Shown one piece after another: positions 1 to 6,224 of a DNA stretch of 6,670 nucleotides. Numbering within the stretch: the stretch's first letter is position 1; each line of letters opens with the position of its first letter. A model generated the notes under the pieces. The model was not told the DNA's origin, ran no database searches, and saw nothing but the letters and a program-made list of their open reading frames with translations. This DNA comes from a bacterium (GTDB lineage Bacteria; BMS3Abin14): positions 1,179,099 to 1,185,768 of the forward strand of contig CP070682.1 of NCBI GenBank assembly GCA_020352595.1, given 5' to 3'. The translations under genes and the position numbers were made by a program.

Positions 1-1
1 C

Positions 2-1012
2 TCCCCCTCCAACAAGACCGCCGTAGTCAGGAGTATCGAGGCGTTCAACGTCCCCGTTCCCCCGGCTGCCATGCAAGCGGGGTGGTCCACCGGCATCACC
101 CTGGACGAGCAGATCTTCATCGAGCGCGGTGAGATCGCGTCCCTGGCCGTAGAGCCGCCGGAGGTGTCCTCCCTCTTTCGCGCCAACGTCTTCTGGATGG
201 GCACGGCGCCCCTGAGGGAAGGGGAGGACTACCTGCTTCGTCTCGCCACGCGGGAAGTGGAGATGAAGGTGGCGAAGATCCACAACACCATCGACGCCGA
301 GACGCTGGGCACTTCCCCCTCCAAGGGGGAGATCCCCCGGTACGGGGTGGCGGAGGTGACCATCCAGACCAAGCACCCCCTCGCTTTCGACAGATACGCT
401 GACATAGAGGTCACGGGGCGGTTCGTCATCGTGGACGGTTACGACGTCAGCGGAGGAGGCATCATAACCGAGCCTCTGGAGGACGCCCTGCAGGAGTTCC
501 GCCGGGAGGCGAGGCTCAGGGACTTCCTCTGGCGCAAGGGGGAGGTGCGGCTCAACGAGCGCATAGGGCGATACGGGCACAACCCGGGCCTCATCCTTTT
601 CACGGGCGACAGGGGGACCGGCAAGGCCCGGCTGGGCCGCAAGCTGGAGCGCCGCCTCTTCGCCGGGGGCAAGCACGTCTATCTCCTGGATGCTAAGAAC
701 ATACAGTTGAGCCTCGGCCGGGATCTCACGGAGGTGGACAAGATCGAACTGGTGCGCCGGTTCAGCGAGGTGGCCCAGCTCCTCATGAGGGCCGGCCTGA
801 TCGTGGTCTCGACCACCAACACCTTCGCCCTGGCCGACCACCAGCCCATCCGGGAGCTGGTGCACCCCCACCGGGTGGTCACGGTGCACATGGCCTTCGA
901 CACGGGTGAACTGCCGGAAAACACCGACCTCGATTTCCTGGAATCGGAGGACTTCGACGAGGCCGCCAGAACCATCGTGAAGAAGATGGAAGAGAAAGAG
1001 ATCCTCCTTTGA
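2..1012 (+). CDS. cysN: CysN-type sulfate adenylyltransferase GTPase subunit fused to a degenerate APS-kinase-like domain (5' end missing)
   Basis: The frame is open from the left edge (first full codon at 2), so the ATG at 71 is internal and the N-terminal GTPase domain lies off the window. The visible 336 residues begin in the EF-Tu-like second beta-barrel (a lysine-rich PSNK stretch, then VVRSIEAFNV). The third barrel follows (about residues 60-160, with FRANVFWMG and RYGVAEVTI). In the family, CysN with CysD makes adenosine phosphosulfate (APS) from ATP and sulfate, driven by GTP, in the cytoplasm. From about residue 190 comes a CysC-like domain, as in bifunctional CysNC/NodQ. It is badly altered: the Walker A reads GDRGTGKA (605-628), with Ala where Ser/Thr binds Mg; the usual LDGDN is LDAKN; the ISPF-type segment is TNTF; and the C-terminal KGLY/TGIDSPYE region is absent or unrecognisable. 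APS kinase activity is therefore doubtful. A CysD partner would be expected just upstream. Confidence is high for the CysN barrels and moderate for the pseudo-kinase reading. Confidence 0.82.
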   Translation, partial: SPSNKTAVVRSIEAFNVPVPPAAMQAGWSTGITLDEQIFIERGEIASLAVEPPEVSSLFRANVFWMGTAPLREGEDYLLRLATREVEMKVAKIHNTIDAETLGTSPSKGEIPRYGVAEVTIQTKHPLAFDRYADIEVTGRFVIVDGYDVSGGGIITEPLEDALQEFRREARLRDFLWRKGEVRLNERIGRYGHNPGLILFTGDRGTGKARLGRKLERRLFAGGKHVYLLDAKNIQLSLGRDLTEVDKIELVRRFSEVAQLLMRAGLIVVSTTNTFALADHQPIRELVHPHRVVTVHMAFDTGELPENTDLDFLESEDFDEAARTIVKKMEEKEILL

Positions 1013-1067
1013 CGAGCTCTGAAACCCCTTTGCGCGGCCGCCGAGTCCGTTCCGGTTTCGCCGACAC

Positions 1068-1074
1068 GGAGAAG
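1068..1074 (+). promoter_or_regulatory. Ribosome binding site deciding the start of the winged-helix gene
   Basis: GGAGAAG lies here, with GGAG ending 6 nt before the ATG at 1078. The alternative TTG at 1009, overlapping the cysN stop, has only a weak GAAAGAG upstream and would add 23 residues that do not look like part of the family. The ATG at 1078 is preferred. Confidence 0.55.
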
Positions 1075-1077
1075 ACC

Positions 1078-1626
1078 ATGCTGGAAGGTATCGTCACATC
1101 CAAGACCAAGATCAACCTCCTGGTCAAACTGTTCCTGAACCCAGCCACCCGGGCTTACCTCCGGCAACTGGCCAGCGAGTTCGGCGTGTCAACCAACGCC
1201 GTGAGGACCGAACTCAACAACCTCACCGAGCACAAGATCCTCGTCTCGGAACGCGACGGACGGAACGTTTACTACAGGGCCAACACGAAGCACCCCCTCT
1301 ACCCGGAACTCTCCTCCATGGTCCGCAAGATCACGGGCATCGACCGCCTCGCCACCTCCGTCATCGAACGCCTCGGCAATCTGCAGGAGGTGTACCTTTC
1401 GGGCGACTACGCCCAGGGCAAGGACACCGGCATCATCGACCTCATCCTCATAGGTGCCGTCAACCGGGAGCAGCTCGACGACGTGGTCATGAAGACGGAG
1501 CGTTACATCAGCCGCAGGATCCGTCCCCTGGTCCTGTCCCGGGACGAGTTCTCGCGGCTGCGGACCAGGGGCGGTTTCCGCCCCCTCATGAAGCTCTGGG
1601 ACAAGAGAACGCACACGCTGGATTAG
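1078..1626 (+). CDS. Winged-helix DNA-binding protein with a degenerate nucleotidyltransferase-like C-terminal domain
   Basis: A 182-residue protein. Residues about 1-65 form a winged helix-turn-helix: an N-terminal helix with SKTKINLLVKLFLNP, the YLRQLASEFG / STNAVRTELNNL helix-turn-helix, then a wing with VSERDGRNVYYRAN. This resembles MarR/ArsR-like regulators. Residues about 90-165 look like the small MNT nucleotidyltransferase fold: GDYAQG (109-114) stands for the usual GSYARG, and GIIDL (118-122) stands for SDIDL. The first catalytic aspartate is thus replaced by Ile and only D121 remains, so transferase activity is unlikely. From general knowledge, proteins of this architecture often stand at the start of surface-polysaccharide clusters, but their ligand and targets are not established. 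The gene lies 65 bp after cysN and 96 bp before asnB, so it could regulate the downstream operon; that is inference. The ATG at 1078 was chosen for its ribosome binding site and because the protein then begins at MLEGIVTSKTK, the typical family start. Confidence 0.75.
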   Translation: MLEGIVTSKTKINLLVKLFLNPATRAYLRQLASEFGVSTNAVRTELNNLTEHKILVSERDGRNVYYRANTKHPLYPELSSMVRKITGIDRLATSVIERLGNLQEVYLSGDYAQGKDTGIIDLILIGAVNREQLDDVVMKTERYISRRIRPLVLSRDEFSRLRTRGGFRPLMKLWDKRTHTLD

Positions 1627-1722
1627 GAAAGGGGGAATTGTGAACTCGCCCGAAGAGATAACGGGTAAAATAATTACTCGAAACCCTCCATTGAAAACCC
1701 GGGACTGAAAGCGGAGATCTTC
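1627..1722 (+). promoter_or_regulatory. Relatively AT-rich intergenic region, possible promoter of the asnB operon
   Basis: This is the largest gap in the window and holds its most AT-rich short stretch (TAAAATAATTA, 1666-1676). TAAAAT at 1666-1671 could be a -10 element. The best -35-like hexamer, TTGTGA at 1638-1643, is 22 bp away, longer than the usual 16-18 bp, so a standard sigma-70 promoter is not well supported. A weak GCCCG/CGGGT inverted repeat (1648-1666) is too short for a terminator. The region ends with GGAG (1713-1716), a good ribosome binding site 6 nt before the asnB ATG. A promoter here is plausible from its position only. Confidence 0.3.
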
Positions 1723-3639
1723 ATGTGCGGCATCTGCGGGACCGCCGGTTTCGGCGATCCGGCCACCATCAGAGAGATGGCGAGGTCCATGATCCACAGG
1801 GGTCCTGACGACGAGGGCTATTTCGAGTCAACCCTTCCCGCCGTCTACCTCGCCAACCGCCGTCTGAGCATCATCGACGTCGAGGGGGGGCGTCAGCCGG
1901 TCTACTCGGAAGACAGATCCGTGGTGGCCGTTCAGAACGGGGAGATCTACAACTTCCGGGAACTGAGAAAGGACCTCGAGTCCCGGGGACACACCTTTAA
2001 CAGCCTGACGGATTCCGAGGTCATCCCCCACCTGTACCAGGAATACGGGGAGGATTTCCCCCAACACCTGGACGGTATGTTCGCCATCGCTCTCTGGGAT
2101 TCATCCAACAGAAAACTGCTCCTCGTCAGGGACCACGTGGGGATCAAGCCTCTCTACCTGTGGCAGCGGGAAGACCAGCTGGCATTCGCGTCCGAGGTCA
2201 AGGCCTTCATGCCCCTCCGGCAGTTCACGCCCCGGCTGGACCTGGACGGGCTGCATTTCCTTCTGAATGTCCGGTTCGTTCCCGGGGAGCGCACCCTCTT
2301 TGGCGGGGTCAGGATGCTCCCCCCCGCGACAGTGCTGGTCTGGGAGACGGGGGGCACCAGGGAAAGGCGTTTCTGGGAACTTCCGGCCGACCCGGACCCG
2401 TCAATAAAAAAACCCGAGGAGGGCCTGGAGCAGACCAGATATCTGCTGGCCCGTGCCGTGCGCAAGCAGATGGTCAGCGATGTGCCCCTGGGTCTTTACC
2501 TCTCGGGCGGGATGGATTCGAGCTCCCTGGTGGCCATGGCCGCAAACAATGGAGGAGGTGCCGTCAAAACCTATTCCCTTGGGTTCAACGAACCGACGGA
2601 CGAACTGGCTGACTCGCGCCTGGTGGCCGAGGCTTTCGCCACGGACCACCATGAGACGACCATCTCTTTCGATGCCCTGTCCATCATGCCCGAGGTGACG
2701 TGGCACGTGGAGGAACCCAAGGAGAACGCCATCCAACTCTACCTCCTCTCCCGTTACGCATCGGGGCACGTGAAGGTGGCCCTGTCCGGCCTGGGGGGCG
2801 ACGAACTCTTCGGCGGCTACAGGATCTTCGATTACGCCCGGCCCATGGTGATCCCTGAACGGTTTGCGGGGAGGAGTCTCAACCGTACCCTGTTGTGGCC
2901 CCTGCGGAATTTCCTCTCGGTCCTGACCGGAAACCTTGGCTCCATGAAGTGGGACCTGGCCAGGAGGGCCATGGACGGAGCGCTTTCCCTCGGTGTTCCG
3001 GAGAGGTGGTACCCCATCCTCAGGAACATGTGGGAGCACGATCGCCGCCTCTTTAAGGGGATCTACACTTCCTCCGCCAGGAAGACCATTGAGACCGGAG
3101 TTGAGTCCTTCTTCGCGCCCTTCTTCGCCGCGACACACCCTGACATCCGGGAGGAGATACTACGCACGGAGTTCCGTTACAAGATGGTGGACGACTTTCT
3201 CCTCAACGAGGACAAGACCTCCATGGCCAACTCCCTGGAGGTCCGCGTCCCCTTCCTGGACCGGGAACTGGTGGAGTTCGCCTTCTCCATTCCCGCCCGG
3301 GTCAAGTTCTCAGGGGGCCACCTCAAGGTCGTCCTGAAGAAGGCCATGGAGGGGATCCTCCCCGAAAGGACCCTCCAGAAACCCAAGTGGGGGTTCACCT
3401 TCGATTCCTACTACCAGTTCCAGAAGGACCTGAGATACCTGGCGGAAAGGCAGCTGACCAGGGAGTTCATGGAAAGCCAGGGGATCTTCCAACATACCTT
3501 CATCCGGGGGATCCTCGACCACCCGCCCCACCGCTGGATGCGGTGGCACTACTTTCTGCTGTGGCTCATCCTCGGCGTCAAGGTCTGGCAGGACCTTTTC
3601 ATCTTCGGGAAGAAACCGGACGAGTGCTATGGCACCTGA
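1723..3639 (+). CDS. asnB: Asparagine synthase family amidotransferase (glutamine-hydrolysing)
   Basis: A 638-residue class II glutamine amidotransferase of the AsnB type. The N-terminal glutaminase domain starts MCGICG, so Cys2 becomes the nucleophile after Met removal. It continues with HRGPDDEG, NRRLSIID and a QNGEIYN substrate-binding segment. The synthetase domain has the ATP-pyrophosphatase loop SGGMDSS (261-267), GLGGDELFGGYR (356-367) and the conserved LLNEDKTSMANSLEVRVPFLD region (about 493-513, written here as its key parts LLNEDK and EVRVPFLD). All key motifs are intact, so the enzyme should transfer glutamine-derived ammonia to an adenylated carboxylate. It may make asparagine, but members of about this length in polysaccharide clusters are thought to amidate sugar acids or other carboxylates, and the neighbours favour that. 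The start is fixed by MCGICG and a GGAG 6 nt upstream. The 3' end overlaps the next gene by 11 bp, implying co-translation. Confidence 0.93.
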   Translation: MCGICGTAGFGDPATIREMARSMIHRGPDDEGYFESTLPAVYLANRRLSIIDVEGGRQPVYSEDRSVVAVQNGEIYNFRELRKDLESRGHTFNSLTDSEVIPHLYQEYGEDFPQHLDGMFAIALWDSSNRKLLLVRDHVGIKPLYLWQREDQLAFASEVKAFMPLRQFTPRLDLDGLHFLLNVRFVPGERTLFGGVRMLPPATVLVWETGGTRERRFWELPADPDPSIKKPEEGLEQTRYLLARAVRKQMVSDVPLGLYLSGGMDSSSLVAMAANNGGGAVKTYSLGFNEPTDELADSRLVAEAFATDHHETTISFDALSIMPEVTWHVEEPKENAIQLYLLSRYASGHVKVALSGLGGDELFGGYRIFDYARPMVIPERFAGRSLNRTLLWPLRNFLSVLTGNLGSMKWDLARRAMDGALSLGVPERWYPILRNMWEHDRRLFKGIYTSSARKTIETGVESFFAPFFAATHPDIREEILRTEFRYKMVDDFLLNEDKTSMANSLEVRVPFLDRELVEFAFSIPARVKFSGGHLKVVLKKAMEGILPERTLQKPKWGFTFDSYYQFQKDLRYLAERQLTREFMESQGIFQHTFIRGILDHPPHRWMRWHYFLLWLILGVKVWQDLFIFGKKPDECYGT

Positions 3640-4810
3640 GATGGACGACATTCTGGGAATCTGCCTCCGGGCGCTCACCTGGGCCAGAGAGAGGGATTAC
3701 ACCGGCTGGGAGAAGCACGACGGTCTCAACAGCCCGGTGCTTCAGGCCATCTTCGGCTGGGGAAAATGGCCCAGGATCCTGGCCATCCAGGGCGTCATGA
3801 GGTTCCCGGTCAACCTCAGGCCGTTCCTGGGTATCAGGAAGCACAGGAACCCCAAAGGCATCGCCCTCTTCGCCAGGGCCTGGCTCAACCTCCACCAGGT
3901 GACGGGTGATACCGATCATCTCCTCGAGGCCCGGCGTCTCCTGGACTGGCTCCTCGAAACCCCGGCGGGGGGAGGCTGGCCCGGAATGGCCTGGGGCTAC
4001 CCCTACCCCTGGCAGGATCCGGGGTTCTTCGCACCGTCGGGAATGCCCAACAGGATCGTCACCTATTTCGTGGGCCGCTCCCTGCTGCACGGGTTCGAGG
4101 CGACCGCCGAGGAGACCTATCTCGCGGGAGCCCGCAAGGCCGTGGAGTTCATCCTCACTGCCCCAAGGGTCCTGGAGGAGACGCAGGAGACGCTCTGCCT
4201 GAGTTACGTCCCGGCCGAGGGCATGAACATGGCGGTGGTGGACGTGCCGGCGCTTTGCGGGTCCCTTTGCGCCATGGTCGGGTTGCGCACCGGAGAGAGG
4301 GTTCTTGTAAAGGAGGCTGGCCGGCTCATGAACTGGGTGGCTCAACGGCAGACCGGATACGGCGCGTGGTACTACACCGACCCCCCGGGAGACAGCCACA
4401 TCACGCACGACAACTACCACACCGGGGAGATCGTGGACTCCTTCCTGGAATACGGGCGCTACTCGGGGGACGGCAGCCACACCTCGGCCTACTCGAGGGG
4501 GCTGGCATTCTACAGCAACAACCTCTTCACCGCACAGGCACGTCCGAAGTGGATGCACGACCGCGAATTCCACTACGACGCGCACGGTTACGCCCAGGGG
4601 ATCATCACGCACACCCTCGCCGGTGACCGGAAGACGGCCCTGCGCGTGGCCCGGGCGGCCCTCGAGGACCTCTGGGATGAGACGTCAGGGCGCTTCTTCT
4701 ACCAGAGGAGACGGGGTTTCACGAAACGCACCACCTTCATGCGGTGGTGCCAGGCCTGGCTCACCTTCGCCCTCAGCGGATTGCTGCCGGCGTTGAGCCC
4801 GTCTTCCTGA
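3629..4810 (+). CDS. Probable (alpha/alpha)6-toroid protein, VpsJ-like polysaccharide biosynthesis protein
   Basis: A 393-residue protein rich in Trp, Tyr and Gly, with repeated helical pairs and no evident signal peptide or membrane segment, so probably cytoplasmic. The helix-loop repeats (for example ALFARAWLNLHQVTGD near 80-95 and RLLDWLLE near 103-110) and the aromatic loop motifs GGGW (114-117) with WGYPYPWQDP (122-131), DNYHTGE (261-267) and DAHGYAQG (317-324) suggest the six-hairpin toroid seen in unsaturated glucuronyl hydrolases, sugar 2-epimerases and the C5-epimerase/heparinase-like folds. The closest named relative I can suggest is the VpsJ-type family of Vibrio polysaccharide loci, whose biochemical activity I do not know to be established. 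Conserved Asp, His, Glu and aromatic residues in loops fit a sugar-binding pocket. The ATG at 3629 overlaps the end of asnB; it has only a weak GGACGAG upstream, as expected for coupled translation. ATG 3641 is an alternative. The family call is moderate; the exact reaction is unknown. Confidence 0.6.
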   Translation: MAPEMDDILGICLRALTWARERDYTGWEKHDGLNSPVLQAIFGWGKWPRILAIQGVMRFPVNLRPFLGIRKHRNPKGIALFARAWLNLHQVTGDTDHLLEARRLLDWLLETPAGGGWPGMAWGYPYPWQDPGFFAPSGMPNRIVTYFVGRSLLHGFEATAEETYLAGARKAVEFILTAPRVLEETQETLCLSYVPAEGMNMAVVDVPALCGSLCAMVGLRTGERVLVKEAGRLMNWVAQRQTGYGAWYYTDPPGDSHITHDNYHTGEIVDSFLEYGRYSGDGSHTSAYSRGLAFYSNNLFTAQARPKWMHDREFHYDAHGYAQGIITHTLAGDRKTALRVARAALEDLWDETSGRFFYQRRRGFTKRTTFMRWCQAWLTFALSGLLPALSPSS

Positions 4811-4820
4811 GACAGGGTCC

Positions 4821-4824
4821 GGAG
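4821..4824 (+). promoter_or_regulatory. Ribosome binding site of the radical SAM gene
   Basis: GGAG lies 7 nt before the ATG at 4832, in the 21-bp gap after the toroid gene. It supports 4832 over the nearby in-frame ATGs at 4856 and 4865. Confidence 0.6.
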
Positions 4825-4831
4825 ATTAAAG

Positions 4832-6196
4832 ATGACATCGAACCTGAAGGAAAAGATGACGGCAATGTTCATACCCGCACCCCTCCTCATCAGCGCCAGA
4901 AGGATCGGTCTCAGGAGGTTGTTCTCCATGCTGTTCGCCATCGGCTTCAGCTACACGGGGGTGGTCTGGTACCTGCTTCGCAGGCGCGGGCCTGCGGCGG
5001 CGTGGAAGTTCATCAGCGTCAAGCTCTTCACGCCCGTCGGACCGGGGGGAGTGGGGGTGTGGTGGTTCTTCGCGGGCTGGTTCATACGAAGGTTCCCGCA
5101 ACTTTACGGCATGCCGAAGCAGCTCGAGATGGAGATCACCACGACCTGCGCCAAGCGGTGCATCCACTGCGAGCACACCTACTGGTCCAGAGAGTCGCAA
5201 CCCATCAAGCAGATGACCTACGAGCAGGTCATCGGCATTCTCGAACAGTTTCCCGGGCTGCGGTGGGCAAGCCTGGTGGGCGAGGGCAGTTCCTTCGAGC
5301 ACAAGGAGATGAAACGGTTCATCACGTACCTGCGCCGGCGCAACATCATGTCCTACGTCCCCGACCACATGTGCGACTACGACGACGAGACCATCGAGCA
5401 CATCGTGTCCAACGACATGGACGGCATCGTCCTCTCCTTCGACGGGGCCAGCAGGGAAACCTACGAGAGCATCAAGGTGGGCTGCCGCTACGACAGGACC
5501 ATCGAGAACATCAGGAAGGTCCTGGCGGCCAAGAAGCGCCTGGGCACGCCTTTTCCCGAGATAATGTTCGCCTACATCGCCATGAAGAACAACGTCCACG
5601 AGATCCCCGACTTCGTGGACCTCGTAGGGAACATCGGGAGGAGGGCCGAGTTCGGCGCCGGCTCGAGGATCGGAATCATCCGCCTGCTGGCCTTCAAGCA
5701 GATCCTGGACCTCCAGCTGGAGGACATCCCCGGCGAGATCATCGAGGAAACCTACCGCAGGGCCGCGAAGCACGGCATGCTTGTCAACTTCACGGGAACC
5801 AACGTCAGGGAGGACCTGCCCGAACCTACCTGCTGCATGGCCTGGATGGAACCGTACATCATGATGGAGGGTTACGTTTCCCAGTGCTGCGCCGTGTTCA
5901 TCTCCAACAACCGGGACTTCATCAGGGAACACGCTCACGGGAACGTCCTGAAGGAGAACTTCCGGGACATCTGGTACAACAGGTCCTACAAGACCCTCAG
6001 GTACACCATCAACAACCCCGGAAAACCCATCCCCATGCAGTGCGCGGGATGCCGTATCTTCAACACGCTCCCCCGGGAAAAACAGTACGGGATCATCGAC
6101 ACGCAGACCGGAGAGGTAATGTCACTGAAAACATTCTACGAAGAGCACATGGGGGAGAACATGAAGTGGCGCTACGAAGACGTGGACCTTGGTTGA
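4832..6196 (+). CDS. Membrane-associated radical SAM protein with SPASM-like C-terminal domain
   Basis: A 454-residue protein. The N-terminal ~90 residues are basic and hydrophobic, with two possible membrane or membrane-surface helices (about 31-49, FSMLFAIGFSYTGVVWYLL, and 74-88, VGVWWFFAGWFIRRF). The radical SAM core starts at EMEITTTC: C106, C110 and C113 form the CX3CX2C motif that binds a [4Fe-4S] cluster for S-adenosylmethionine cleavage. The usual GGEP-type SAM-amino-group motif is replaced by GEGSS (150-154). Further core strands include GIVLSFDGAS and EIMFAYIAMKNN. The C-terminus is cysteine rich (C334/C335, C352/C353, C404 and C407 as CAGC), with GNVLKENFRDIWYN typical of SPASM domains, which usually hold an auxiliary Fe-S cluster. 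Substrate is not predictable: SPASM proteins modify peptides, sugars or other small substrates, and no precursor-peptide gene is visible here. Its place between a toroid protein and a sugar nucleotidyltransferase suggests glycan or glycolipid chemistry. Oxygen-sensitive clusters hint at an anaerobic or microaerobic host. Confidence 0.85.
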   Translation: MTSNLKEKMTAMFIPAPLLISARRIGLRRLFSMLFAIGFSYTGVVWYLLRRRGPAAAWKFISVKLFTPVGPGGVGVWWFFAGWFIRRFPQLYGMPKQLEMEITTTCAKRCIHCEHTYWSRESQPIKQMTYEQVIGILEQFPGLRWASLVGEGSSFEHKEMKRFITYLRRRNIMSYVPDHMCDYDDETIEHIVSNDMDGIVLSFDGASRETYESIKVGCRYDRTIENIRKVLAAKKRLGTPFPEIMFAYIAMKNNVHEIPDFVDLVGNIGRRAEFGAGSRIGIIRLLAFKQILDLQLEDIPGEIIEETYRRAAKHGMLVNFTGTNVREDLPEPTCCMAWMEPYIMMEGYVSQCCAVFISNNRDFIREHAHGNVLKENFRDIWYNRSYKTLRYTINNPGKPIPMQCAGCRIFNTLPREKQYGIIDTQTGEVMSLKTFYEEHMGENMKWRYEDVDLG

Positions 6197-6210
6197 CCGG
6201 GGCCCGGAGA

Positions 6211-6217
6211 GAGGAGG
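6211..6217 (+). promoter_or_regulatory. Strong ribosome binding site for a GTG-started nucleotidyltransferase gene
   Basis: GAGGAGG, 7 nt before the GTG at 6225, is the best Shine-Dalgarno sequence in the window. It fixes the GTG as the start, ahead of the conserved LILAGGRG motif. The first in-frame ATG (6309) falls after that motif and would remove it. Confidence 0.7.
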
Positions 6218-6224
6218 TCCGAAA

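Noticed and set aside
1009..1077. TTG start for the winged-helix gene overlapping the cysN stop by 4 nt
   Set aside because: The overlap is attractive for translational coupling, but the ribosome binding site is weak and the extra 23 residues are Arg-rich and unlike the family start. The ATG at 1078 has GGAG at good spacing.
1648..1666. Short inverted repeat (GCCCG / CGGGT) after the winged-helix gene as a terminator
   Set aside because: Only 5 pairs including a G-U, with a 9-nt loop and no U-tract directly after it. Not a credible intrinsic terminator.
3599..4612. Minus-strand open frame of 337 codons opposite the toroid gene
   Set aside because: No recognisable motif, and a composition typical of antisense shadows in high-GC sequence. 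The plus-strand gene is supported by motifs and operon spacing.
4826..5938. Minus-strand open frame of 370 codons opposite the radical SAM gene
   Set aside because: It has repetitive Val, Asp, His and Gly content and no known domain. It mirrors the codon bias of the real gene on the other strand.
6195..6219. Small inverted repeats (GGGCCC, GACC/GGTC) around the ribosome binding site before the nucleotidyltransferase gene
   Set aside because: The stems are 3-4 bp and expected by chance in sequence this GC-rich. No riboswitch or attenuator structure is evident.
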